64,000 nt of DNA from assembly GCA_029962745.1 (NCBI GenBank), contig CM057162.1, positions 13,322,388 through 13,386,387 on the forward strand, written 5' to 3'. The DNA is from Echinometra lucunter. Lineage: Eukaryota > Echinodermata > Echinoidea > Camarodonta > Echinometridae. The notes beneath the pieces were generated by a model. It worked only from the letters and a program-made list of their open reading frames with translations, was not told the origin of the DNA and did not search any database. The translations under genes were made by a program, and so were the position numbers. Of this stretch, positions 11,222-21,710 are shown piece by piece; position 1 is the first letter of the stretch; every line of letters starts with the position of its first letter.

Positions 11222-13419
11222 TACTACAGTCACACCGGCAGACCGGACCCAAACCGATCTCGAAATACAATTTTTTTGCCATTCGGTCTGATATCTGCAA
11301 GGATCGGTCTGATAGCTGCATGGATCGGTCTGCTATCAGTTTTACGTCGGTCTGATATTGAGATTTGTCGATTTGTATTCAGTTTATTGTCGGGCTACAG
11401 AATTTGTCGCTGTGAGATCTTTCAAGCGTGTTCGAAAGATCTCAACCCGACCATTTATCGGGGACCTGTCGGGGACGAGTCGGGGAGAGTTCAAGAAGAG
11501 CGGGGAGCATTCGGACTGGGTTCGACTTCGGGTCGGAATTGAAAATCGGAAAGAGATCGGTTTCAATACCAAGTTAAGTCAGGCTATGGTCGGCCAAACT
11601 AACCCCAAATCCTTGTCGATAGAGTACTGAATAGATTTTTATTACCAGAAACAAAACCGAACAAAGTCACACCTCGCCCGACTCAGAACCGAACAAAGCT
11701 GAACTCATCCTGACAACAAAATAATCAGTCGTCGAGTTGTACTTGAAATGCAATTTTATGATGATTCTTGCTAATATTTATTTTGCAGAGTGATTCTATA
11801 TTACAATCTGTGTTTTTTATTACAACTAAAAAAGTTTTATTGGTACATACATGCATTACTTAAAACATACCTGCGCAAAATAATTGATTAACATCAGTAC
11901 AATACAGTGTACCTACAAAATATGACAACGAATAGGAAAGGAAAGAAAAGAAAAAGTCGGAAAGGAAAAAGAAGTAGAGAAGGAGAAGGTGGATTAGAAA
12001 AAGAAAAGAACAAGATGAGGGAAAAAAGAGAGGAAGGAAGGAAAATTGAGAAGAATAGTGGCAAGGATAAAATACTTAAAATCACTCTAACAACCATAAA
12101 AGAAAAATACATACCCAGAAGATCAAAACAAAATTGAGGCTTTCCAAATCTTACATAAAACAAAAGGAAAGTAAAGGTAGAACAGAAAAATAAAAAAGGG
12201 AGAGAAGAACAAAAACAAGAAAAAGAAAAGAAAACAAAATGCATGAGACAAAGAATAAGAAGAAGAAAGAGGCAAAAAAGGAGAAAAATTATAAAATAAA
12301 GGCGGAGGAAGACAAGAACAACATGAAGAGAAAAAAAGGAACAAGAGAGGAGGGAGTGAAAAGAGAAAGGGGAAACGAAAGGGAAATAAAAGGAATTGAA
12401 GTAAAAGAAGAAACAGAAAAAATAATAAACAAAAGCAACAGAAAAAGGAAGAATCAATAATAAAACAGTCAGAGATGTTTCCGAATTTCAAAATAGACAA
12501 AAGTTGATTTCAGTGATATTTTTATGATAGGGCGGGGCAATTATGAAACAGAAATATGAAAAAAAGATATGCTGCATTTCTGATGGAAATTCGTAGGAAG
12601 TTTAAAAATATGACATTTCAGATGTTTTTCGAGAAGAAACACGCGGGAAAAATATATGATTAATGAAAATATGGTTATTCATTTGAATTCTAGGATTGTT
12701 TCCATGCACATGTGCAGTAAAATCAAAGAGCTTGAAGGATGAAAATTAAATATAATACAGGGGCCGTGGAACCCGCTCGGAGGGGGGGGGGGAGGGCTGC
12801 ACCCGAAACAAAAAAAAATATGGTCCCAATTATAAAAATTGCAAAAAAAAAACAAAAAACAAAAAATAGTAACCAACATTGACGGCTTATTTCGTAGTCT
12901 TGCGAAACTAAGAACTTCGGAGTTGGAACGGAGGCGCCTGAACCCCCGTTTGGGACCCTACAGCTCACGAACTCTGTTTTTTTTTTTTTTTTTTGTTCCC
13001 CCCCCCCCAACCCCCAAGAACGTTCTGCAATCTTTTCTCCATACCATTTCTCCGTACCTAACGTGTAGTGATAGGATGCTTGAAAAGGTGACTTTAAGTC
13101 CCTCGTACAATATTGAAAAAAAATACCTTTCCAAAAAGGTATGTTTCCAAAAAATCATCCCAGAGTTGCATTTAAACCCACTAATTGACTGGTTGACAAC
13201 GGACTGTGTGCCAGTATAAATTCTAACATTCGGGATGATGAATTACAAAAAAAAAATAATAATAAAAATGCAAGGAGGATGTGATCGGACTGGGTTCCAG
13301 GAGGAATCTGGCTTGTCGGTTATGTCGGCGGGATGTCGAGAATGCAACGGTGCCCGAACATACCAATTTAGTAAAATTTAGGTCGGTCTGAGGTCGGTCT
13401 GGTCGGTGTGACTACACCA
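11222..13419. mobile_element. PIF/Harbinger-like non-autonomous element, copy 1
   Basis: Flanked by a 3-bp TTA duplication (11219-11221, 13420-13422). Terminal inverted repeats of about 28 bp are TACTACAGTCACACCGGCAG at the left and, at the right, the complement of TGGTGTAGTCACACCGACCA. TTA/TAA duplications fit the PIF/Harbinger superfamily. Subterminal regions are rich in CGGTCTG/CAGACCG and TCGGGGA repeats. No transposase was found. It splits the endonuclease frame of a minus-strand retroelement. Confidence 0.75.
11930..12460 (+). repeat. polypurine block inside Harbinger-like element
   Basis: About 530 bp with strong purine bias on the + strand, built from GAAAAG, GGAAAG and GAAGAAG-type words. 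The same block recurs in copy 2 (20390-20930), so it belongs to the element. Confidence 0.85.
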
Positions 13420-13422
13420 TTA

Positions 13423-14002
13423 CTTTCACAGACAAAATTGAATAGCGATGCTGACTTACTACTGAGCGAACATTCACCGTACACAAGTGAAGGTAACTGG
13501 AATGAGTAGAGGTATGGGAGCTGTTGCTGCTGGTCTCTCACCTACTTTCCCTTACCGCCACGCGTTCATCTCTCTTTTTTTTTTTTTTTTTTTAATTATT
13601 AAATCTGACAGTGCTGTGATTAATGTGAAGTTCGTTGATGATGCGTAGTACATTTTCCTGTAGTGAAGACCCACGACCTTTCAAATGAAGAAGCTCTGTC
13701 GGAGTGTATTCATTCCCTGGTTCAGAGGAAGATAACCCATGCAAATGCGATGTAGATGACAGTTGCCTGTCAGGGCCAGGGTTAGAATTTATATATCCAT
13801 CTTGCAGTAGCTCAATCTGAAAGGTGGCATTGCAGTTCGAGCTATAGGAGATCCTACTCTTAAGGAAATGCTTCCTGATGAAAGGCTGATGAACAAAAGG
13901 AAGAAATGATGACTGTCCATTGTAATGTTCAGCTCCATTTATGTGAACATTCAGACACAAAACAACCACCAGGCACAGCTGAAGAAGTCCCCCTGTGTTC
14001 AA
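13423..14002 (-). pseudogene. second non-LTR retrotransposon: N-terminal ORF with 2A-like motif
   Basis: On the minus strand, 14002-13592 encodes 136 residues. Residues 5-20 are hydrophobic, signal-peptide-like (GLLQLCLVVVLCL). Residues 65-77 read LLQDGYINSNPGP, resembling the 2A ribosome-skipping motif but with the usual D and E replaced. The frame stops just before a run of A on that strand (T at 13571-13593). Further on, 13540-13423 holds the NVRS block and SKSASLFNFVCES, the beginning of the endonuclease domain. 2A-like motifs are known near the N terminus of some APE-type retrotransposons, including sea urchin ones. The element is broken by both insertions downstream. Confidence 0.65.
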
Positions 14003-14507
14003 AGTTCGGGTTCAGCGCATATACTTACATAATACAATGAGTATACATTTCACATAGACAACCACTTACAATGTGTTGGAAGCCATGCTACCTTACCATG
14101 CTTACCTTGACTGAGATAACCAAAGTAGCCAAATTAAAATTACAGGTAACCACATTCACAGAAAGCTCTGAAAAAGGTCTAGCAACATCTAGATAACTGC
14201 TTAACCAAATAGCAATTGCCACAAAATATGGTTCTGTGCTAAAAGTAGTAAATTAACAATGTAAATAAGCGCTCTGTGGAGAACCGCACAGTGTGCGCTA
14301 ATCCTAAGCAAAAAAAAAAAAAAAAAAAAAAAAAATCCAATTATGTGTTTCCGTTAACGCCATCCTGCAGTCCTCCTTACTCTGTATTGTTTACGCCTGA
14401 CGGAATGAATCTTATTGTTATATATACGTCCAACTAATGCCAGTAAAGTTAGAGTATAATATATACATATAGATTTTTTTTTTCTGCTACTAAATTAAAC
14501 CCTCCAG
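14003..14507. other. probable 5' region of the minus-strand retroelement, then intron
   Basis: No open frame of note. A poly-A run lies at about 14310-14336 on the + strand. The part up to that run may be 5' untranslated sequence of the minus-strand retroelement; the rest leads into the first Ig exon. Confidence 0.35.
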
Positions 14508-14790
14508 CATTCGGATTTCATTTATGAGAATTAATCGACTTCATTCACTTGTAAAAGTATTGGATCTCGTCCGGCAGTCGAAATAACATGGGTACTTGAT
14601 GATACCGGTGGTATTCCGGGTAACACAAGCACTTCAATTCCCAATACTTTGGATGCAAACCTGTTTGACACTGTTAGCACCTTCACGATCCTTATAGAAA
14701 TAAAGCACCATGGACAATTCCTTCACTGCTTCACAACTATGGAAAACTTAAACTTTTTTGATCAACGGTTAGCCCGATTAATGGTGTACG
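14508..14790 (+). CDS. Ig-superfamily receptor exon 1 (Ig-like domain; start uncertain)
   Basis: The reading frame gives FTCKSIGSRPAVEITWVLDD, then FTILIEIKHHGQFLHCFTTM and RLARLMVYG, an Ig domain with the C..W..C core. It ends phase 1 at a GTGAGT donor, and the phase matches the next exon. The start is unclear. If the exon opens after CTCCAG at 14507, an in-frame TAA occurs at 14532-14534, seven codons before the first cysteine. A phase-1 acceptor (CCGGCAG, exon from 14578) would avoid the stop but omit that cysteine, which would then have to come from an upstream exon. A sequence error, a two-exon Ig domain or a decayed exon are all possible. Confidence 0.6.
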
Positions 14791-15487
14791 GTGAGTTCTT
14801 TCTTCCATGTAGTGTAAGTTTATGTGATTACAATGACATCCTAGCGCTTGTGCCTTTAGTCGACTAAATCTGTCATGGGTTATTTTTAGAGCCATTTTAA
14901 CTTGTTAGTTTGTCTTGTGTGGGATGCAATTCGAAAGTTCTGGCGCAGTATGCTAAAGCCCCATTTACTTTATCTCGATCTGTAATCGGTGGAGGGCTCT
15001 TAACATATTATACACTCGTACGCATGTACACATATTTTTCATTTCATTTATTTTCCATAATAGCAGCAAACACTAATATTGACAGATATTTTCTCTTTAC
15101 AAAATCAATAAAAGCATAAAATACAAACGATTAGGTTTCACAATATAGGGCTTTAGTTAATTATGTTTTAAATGAATAAATGAATATATAAATGCAGGCT
15201 GCATTGTGGCGGAAGCCTTGAAAGCAATGCTTGTAATTAAGGTTCCCAAATACATTACCTTTCTCAAAAAAGCAATGAGTGTAGACATATCTCTCTTTTT
15301 GCCATTATCCATTAGGCTTTATATTTGTTTTATGAGAGGCTTATTGTTCAACCACGTATAAAGCGCGAGACAATTTCCAGATTTGTTTTATATTAGAAAC
15401 TAGTATTATGTTACTCCCATCCCCATTAAGCAGCTTTTTGATAATTCATTATGTTTTCTCCTTTCATCCTGGGTACTCTGCATATAG

Positions 15488-15793
15488 GACCACCCGATTC
15501 TCCAGAAATTGGCGGTATCGATAATCTGAAGGATGGAGAACAGGCCAATGCCACTTGCACAGCCAGCAATGGATACCCAGCTCCGCTAATACACTGGTAT
15601 ATGGCGTCAACTAATGTCACGAAAAATTCTTCTCTACGCACAGAAAAAGAAAACGGTCGTATAAATGCTCAAAGTACGATTGTGTTCACACCATCACGAT
15701 ACGACCATGGGAAACATCTCATCTGTCAAGTACAACAACCGTCAGCGCCCTCTCTGATGTCTCTGAATGATACCGAGGTTTTAAATGTCTTTT
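15488..15793 (+). CDS. Ig-superfamily receptor exon 2 (Ig domain)
   Basis: 306 bp, phase 1 to phase 1, between a CATATAG acceptor and a GTAAGC donor. It encodes PPDSPEIGGI, then NATCTASNGYPAPLIHWYMA and HGKHLICQVQQP, an Ig fold of the CD80-like C2 type used in nephrin/kirrel-family adhesion proteins. The conserved cysteine pair and tryptophan are present. NxS/T sequons (NAT, NVT, NSS) suggest an extracellular glycosylated domain. The frame continues upstream of the acceptor into intron by chance. Splicing to exons 1 and 3 keeps the frame (G|GA, T|AC). Confidence 0.85.
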
Positions 15794-15834
15794 GTAAGCT
15801 TAACATAACTGGAAATATTACTCAACCATCTACT

Positions 15835-16040
15835 CCTTTTCCATCTCTCTCTCTCCTCTTTCCCTCTCTCACTTCTCTCCTCAGCTACACCTCCCTGTGT
15901 TTCCTTTCTGTTTATAATTATGTTTTTTTTTTTTGTCCATTATTTATTATTATTGTTATTATTATCATCATTATTATCTGATGTTTGATTGTAATGCCAT
16001 TATGTATATACAAATATATATGTATATATATATATATCTG
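15835..16040. repeat. intronic low-complexity tracts
   Basis: A CT-rich tract (15835-15890), an ATT-type microsatellite (about 15940-15978) and a (TA)n tract (16003-16038) lie in the intron between Ig exons 2 and 3. Confidence 0.9.
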
Positions 16041-16474
16041 CTTGTAAGTTGATGCCTTCAGCGTTTTGTTGCTGGTCAATATTTGATTTTACACCAATAA
16101 ACGAATAGATGATAAAAATTAATCTACCGCATGGAAAAGTAATGACACGCATGGAAAAGTAATGACAAGCAAAACAAATTATCAAATATTTATCTATTAT
16201 CCCTAATAGGGGGTCAGTTTTGCGTTGTATACTGTCTAGTTGTGTTTATAAAGATCAAGTTCTGTGTGATTTGAAAGGGGAGAAAAGAAAACGGACTCGA
16301 CTGTTCTGTATTTGCTATCCCATATTGATTAATATACGTCATTTCGTATTGCAGAACCTGAAATGTACATGCCTGGTTACATCTAATTTATATAACTCCT
16401 CGTTTCCCCCCTTCCCCGCCCATTCCCCATAGTTTATTCACCCTCTGCGTCTCTTCCTTGTCTTCCTAACACAG

Positions 16475-16774
16475 ACTCTCCTATCATCGCCAAGATCTCT
16501 GTTCGACAACTTCAAGACAATGGGAGACTCGTCAATGTCCAATTTGAATGTACGTCGGATGCGAACCCACCAGCCGTTAACTTCTACTGGTTCCATAATG
16601 ATGCGATCATTAGAAACAACACGAAAACACTCATTTACCCCGCTGCGATCCAAAGTGGAACCATCTCTACAAGTTGTCTGGAAATCCATAACGTGCAACT
16701 TAGCCATGCGGGCAAATATGAGTGTCGGGTTACTACAGATCTCGGTAACTCCAATGCGTCTTTAATCTATTCTA
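16475..16774 (+). CDS. Ig-superfamily receptor exon 3 (I-set Ig domain)
   Basis: 300 bp, phase 1 to phase 1. The acceptor is CTTCCTAACACAG after a pyrimidine tract and the donor is GTGAGT. It encodes IIAKISVRQLQDNGRLVNVQ, FECTSDANPPAVNFYWFHND and LSHAGKYECRVTTDLGNS, a textbook I-set domain with Cys, Trp and the DxGxYxC-like HAGKYEC block. Such domains mediate homophilic or heterophilic cell contact. It has no stop or frameshift, and its GC content is clearly above the flanking introns. Confidence 0.92.
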
Positions 16775-16934
16775 GTGAGTATAGTAAAACAAATAATTGT
16801 CTTCTTCATCTAACTTTATTGCATGAATCTTTCATTTGTTTATTTTAAAAACATGATTCGGATAAAAGATAATATTTCAAACTTCGTCAGTTATATGTTC
16901 AAGCCATAGAAAATTGTTATGTTATATCTTACAG

Positions 16935-17228
16935 TTATCCCAGATCCACCTTCTTGGTTCGTTGTCGACCGAAACAAGACAACACCCTCAACCCTCTTCG
17001 TTACTTGGCAACCTGGATTCGATAGCGGGTTGTCACAGTCATTTAGTCTGGAATACTGTCGCATCGACACGCAAGACCAAGATGATAGATGTTATGTCGT
17101 CACCAACTTGACAAGGACAGTCTACAACTTGACAGGACTGAAACCATTTACACGGTATCGGCTTACTCTGTGGGCGGTTAAAACTGCAGGGAACAGCAGT
17201 TCAGTAAAGACAGAGGCTTCAACAGCTC
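16935..17228 (+). CDS. Ig-superfamily receptor exon 4 (fibronectin type III domain)
   Basis: 294 bp, phase 1 to phase 1, acceptor TCTTACAG and donor GTGAGT. It encodes IPDPPSWFVVDRNKTTPSTL, FVTWQPGFDSG, FSLEYCRID, VYNLTGLKPFTRYRLTLWAV and NSSSVKTEAST. The PPSW start, the TW in strand B, and LTGLKPFTRYRL in strands E-F are FN3 hallmarks. Several Ig domains followed by a single FN3 is the arrangement of nephrin and its invertebrate relatives, where the FN3 lies next to the membrane. The precise family assignment is an inference; another Ig/FN3 adhesion receptor is possible. Confidence 0.9.
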
Positions 17229-17342
17229 GTGAGTTTCTGCATCATAAGCTATTTCATTCACTGTTCCTAGTGAACTGTATTCGCCACGAGAAACTCCCAT
17301 GAATTTCTAAATTTTCACCTTGATTCGCAGTCGACATGATAA

Positions 17343-18335
17343 CCCAGCCAACAATTGGACGTTTTCTGAACGTTCTTGAAACATTCTAAGTTCGTAATTT
17401 GGACGATTTGTCCAAACGTTTTCAGAACGTATTTTTGTGGAAGGTTTTCGACGTATTTAAAACGTTTCAAATGGGCGTTAAAAAAACGTTTTTTAAACGT
17501 TAAAAAAACCAATAAAAACCTTTCAAAATATTTAAGGACCTGCTGAAAACCTTTTGGATGTTAAAGACGTTCTGTGGACGTTCTGCAGACGTCCACGTTC
17601 TGCAGACGTCCACAAAACGTTTTATTGAACATTTGTAAAACGTTTTCTAAACGATAAAAAAATAAAAACCTTTTATGCATTTGCTTTCCAGTCTAAGGAC
17701 CTGCAGAAAACCTTTAGACGTTTTACAAACATTTTGAGAACGTTCAGACAACCTTTTAAGAATGTCCAGAAACCCTTTGATAATTATGATTTTAAAAGAT
17801 TATCCTGAAGGTAAATTCTTTCAGTAGAATCTTCTTAATGCTCTTCGATACTAACAGTCCTCCTGAAAACCTAACAACTATGTGCCTATATCCTATCCTA
17901 TCCTATCCTATCTTATATCCTAAACCTGTGTACTGAACTCTTGTCAAGTCTTTTTCTATATATGCGACCAGATTGCAATGACCGTTAAAAATAGTTGACG
18001 ATTACAATTTTGAATTTAGACCCAGAAATACCTCTTCGAATTGCATTTTGGGCATTACAATCAATGTTTTGCATTATTTTTGCATTATAGAATTTTGCAT
18101 TACAGAAAGGCCAAAATAGATTGCCATTTGTCCTTTTAAAATTATGATTTTGGTCAATTCTAGGCCTTTTGTGAATATTCAAGAATCATGATCGATTACT
18201 TTCCAGTCTAAGGACCTGCAGAAAACCTTAAGACGTTTTAAAAACGTTTTAAGAACGTTTTTTTCCAGACGAAGACGTAGCGGACGTTATAAAAACGTTT
18301 TGTGAACGTTCTAAAAACGTTTTGTGTTTGCTGGG
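17343..18335. mobile_element. AACGTT-rich inverted-repeat element, copy 1
   Basis: Bounded by CCCAGCCAACA at the left and TGTTTGCTGGG at the right, near-perfect inverse complements. Many AACGTTTT/AAAACGTT words fill both ends, with a unique AT-rich centre and a (TCCTA)n tract near 17886. The structure suggests a non-autonomous DNA transposon. No clear target-site duplication was found, so the superfamily is not assigned. It lies in the intron after the FN3 exon. Confidence 0.65.
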
Positions 18336-18500
18336 AAATGAAATATATATTTCATTTATGATATCAACCAACTGATTTTTTGTAGAGGAATTTGTTTATT
18401 TGTTCATTTGGACATCGGAAAAAAGAAATTTGGTAACGATTCTACATTTGTTGAAGAAGAGTGTTTTTATTTGCTCATTCATAATGATTTGGAATAGGAC

Positions 18501-19000
18501 NNNNNNNNNNNNNNNNNNNNNNNNNNNNNNNNNNNNNNNNNNNNNNNNNNNNNNNNNNNNNNNNNNNNNNNNNNNNNNNNNNNNNNNNNNNNNNNNNNNN
18601 NNNNNNNNNNNNNNNNNNNNNNNNNNNNNNNNNNNNNNNNNNNNNNNNNNNNNNNNNNNNNNNNNNNNNNNNNNNNNNNNNNNNNNNNNNNNNNNNNNNN
18701 NNNNNNNNNNNNNNNNNNNNNNNNNNNNNNNNNNNNNNNNNNNNNNNNNNNNNNNNNNNNNNNNNNNNNNNNNNNNNNNNNNNNNNNNNNNNNNNNNNNN
18801 NNNNNNNNNNNNNNNNNNNNNNNNNNNNNNNNNNNNNNNNNNNNNNNNNNNNNNNNNNNNNNNNNNNNNNNNNNNNNNNNNNNNNNNNNNNNNNNNNNNN
18901 NNNNNNNNNNNNNNNNNNNNNNNNNNNNNNNNNNNNNNNNNNNNNNNNNNNNNNNNNNNNNNNNNNNNNNNNNNNNNNNNNNNNNNNNNNNNNNNNNNNN
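18501..19000. other. assembly gap, 500 N
   Basis: Exactly 500 N. The sequences on its two sides are copies of one another (see the entry at 19001). Confidence 0.99.
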
Positions 19001-19549
19001 CTGTAATCCTAACAACTCATCTTTCCTATCCTATCCTATATCCTAAACGTATGTACTGAACTCTTGTCAAGTCTTTCTATATATAGGGACCAGATTACGA
19101 TGACCAGTAAAAATAGTTGACGATTACAATTTATGAATTTAGACCCAGAAATACCTCTTCGTATTGCATTTTGGGAATTACAGTAAATGTTTTGCATTAT
19201 TTTCGAATTATAGAATTTTGCATTACAGAAAGGCCTAAATAGATTGCCCTTTGTACTTTTAAAATTGTGATTTTGGTCAATTCTAGGTCTTCTGTGAATA
19301 TTCATGAATCATGATCGTTTACTTTTAAGTCTAAGGACCTCTAGAAAACCTCAAGACGTTTTAAAAACGTTTTAAGAACGTTTTTTTTTTCAGACGAAAA
19401 CGTAGCGGACGTTATAAAAAACGTTTTGTGAACGTTCTAAAAACGTTTTGTGTTCGCTGGAAAATGAAATATACATTTAATTTATGATATCAACTGACTT
19501 ACTTTTTGTAGAAGAATGTGTTTACTTGTTCATTTGGACATCGGAAAAG
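19001..19549. repeat. second copy of AACGTT element end plus flanking DNA
   Basis: Positions 19009-19461 repeat roughly 17880-18335, including the (TCCTA)n tract, the GTACTGAACTCTTGTCAAGT stretch and the TTCGCTGG end. The match continues outside the transposon: 19462-19549 repeats 18336-18423, both ending in TTCATTTGGACATCGGAAAA. The shift is about 1126 bp including the placeholder gap. So this is a duplication of the locus and not a second insertion. Confidence 0.85.
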
Positions 19550-19673
19550 ATCCTCCTTTTTACAATAATTCCGTTCCAAAGCCCCCGGGTTTTTTTTGTC
19601 TTGCCTGCGCCACATACCTACCACTTTTGGAGTCGAGTGCCCCCCCCCCCCGGGTCTGGCTAATACTACAGTC

Positions 19674-21545
19674 CCACCGGCAGACCGAACCCAAACCGAC
19701 CTCCAAATACAATTTTTTCTTGTCATTCGGTCTGATAGCTGCATGGATCGGTCTGCTATCAGTTTCACGTCGGTTTGACATCGAGATTGTCGGTTTGTAA
19801 TTAGTTTAGAGTCGGGCTACAGAATTTGTCGGGGTGAGATCTTTCAAGCGTGTTCGAAAGTTCTCACACCGATCATTTATCGGGGACATGTCGGGGACGA
19901 GTCGGGGAGAGTTCAAGTAGAGCGGGGAGCGTTCAGACCGGGTTCGACTTCGGGTCGGAATTAAAAATTGGGAAGTGATCGGTTTAAATACCAAATTATG
20001 TCAGGTTGTGTTCGGCCGAACGAACCCCGAATCCTTGTCGATAGATTACTGAATAGATTTGTATTACTAGAAACAAAACCGAACAAAGTCACGCCTCGCC
20101 CGACTCAGAACCGGACAAAGCTGAACTCATCCCGAACAAGGACTGTATCGACATCGACAACAAAATAATCAGTTGTCGACCGGTACTTGAAGTGCAATTT
20201 CATGATGATTTTTGTTAACATTTATTTTTTTAGAAAGGGATTCTATACTATAAACTGTGTTCTTTATTACAAGTCAAAAGTTGCATCAGTACATACATGT
20301 ATAACGTAAAACATACCTGCGCTTAAGAAATGATTAACATCGATACAATACAGAGTACATATAAAATATGACTTATATGACTATGGAAAGAAAAAGAAAA
20401 AGAAAAAAAAAGTCGGAAAGAACAAATAAAGAAAAAAAAAAGAATTAGAGAATGAGAAGAGGGATTTGAAAAAGGAAAGAATAAGATAAGGGGTAAAAAG
20501 TAGAGGAAGGAAGGAAAATTGAGAAGGAAACGGGCAAGGATAAATTAAAAGCGCTCTGACAACCATAGGAAAAAAAAGGAGAGAAATAGTTACAAACTTT
20601 CAAAATACCGGAAGATTAAAACAAACTGGAGGCTTTCCAAATCCTACAGAAAATAAAGGAAAATAAAGGTAGAACAGAAAATCAAAAAGGGAGAGAACAA
20701 GCGCCAGAAAAAGAAAAGAAAATAAGACAGAGAATAAGAAGAAGAAAGAGGCAAAAAGAAAAGGAAAAAAAATATAAGATAAAGGAGGAGGAAGACAAGA
20801 ACATGAAGGGAACAAAGGAACGAGAGAGAAGAGAATGAGAAGCGAAAGGGGATATAAGAGGAATTGAAATAAAAGAAGAAATAGAAAAATAAACAAAAAC
20901 AAAAGATAAAAAAGAAGAATCAAAAAGTAAAACAGTAAGAGTTCTTTCAAAATATCACAATAGACAACAAAGTTGATTTCAGTCACCTTGGGGTGGGTGG
21001 GTGGGGTGATTATGAAATAGAATTATGCAAAAAAAGGATTTGTGGTACATTACCTATAGAAATTCGTAGAAAGTCTACGCCCCCCCCCCCCCCCCCACTT
21101 AAAGAACGTTCCTCCATAGGTACCCAACGTGTGGAGATAGGATGCTTGAAAATGTGACTTTAAGCCCACTAAGTCCTAAATATATAAGATTACCTTTCAA
21201 ATAAGGTATGTTTACAACAATCATCAGAGAGTAGCATTTAAACCCACTTATTGACTGGTTGACAACGGCCTGCTTTAATTTTTAAAAAATTAATTCTAAC
21301 ATTCGGGATCATGATGAATTACAAAACAAAACAAAAATGCAAGCGGGATGTAATCGGACTGGATTTCAGAACGAATAGGGCTTGCCGGTTTGATGTCGGG
21401 AATGCAACGGCGCGGTTGTCGGTTGATGTCGGGAATGCAACGGCGCGGTTGTCTGTTAATGTCGGGAATGCAACGGTGCCCGAACTTACCAATTTAGCCA
21501 AACTTGAGTCGGCCTGAGGTCAGTCTGGTCGGTGTGACTACACCA
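19674..21545. mobile_element. PIF/Harbinger-like non-autonomous element, copy 2
   Basis: Flanked by TAA (19671-19673 and 21546-21548). The left end TACTACAGTCCCACCGGCAG and the right end GGTCGGTGTGACTACACCA match copy 1, as do the interior CGGTCTG repeats, the polypurine block and the region around 21250-21500. It differs from copy 1 by indels and has three tandem GTCGGGAATGCAACGG units (about 21390-21480). Confidence 0.78.
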
Positions 21546-21710
21546 TAAGTAGTACGGGAGTGGAAAGCTGGCAATGACGAAATAAACGGCAATGAAAGGA
21601 CTGGTGACTTATTTCACGATAATGCCCTAAACCCTAACCCTAAAACGTAATCCTACACCGCCCGAAATAAACCATGTAAAACCTGTCCCCAGCCCCGTGC
21701 GTGACACTAC

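Noticed and set aside
11894..12500. Open frame of 187 residues, hydrophobic and F/L/S-rich, on the minus strand
   Set aside because: It is the complement of a polypurine tract. The membrane-like character comes from CTT/TTC codons.
21631..21655. CCCTAAACCCTAACCCTAAA, telomere-like
   Set aside because: Only three irregular units within internal sequence; not a telomere or a convincing interstitial array.
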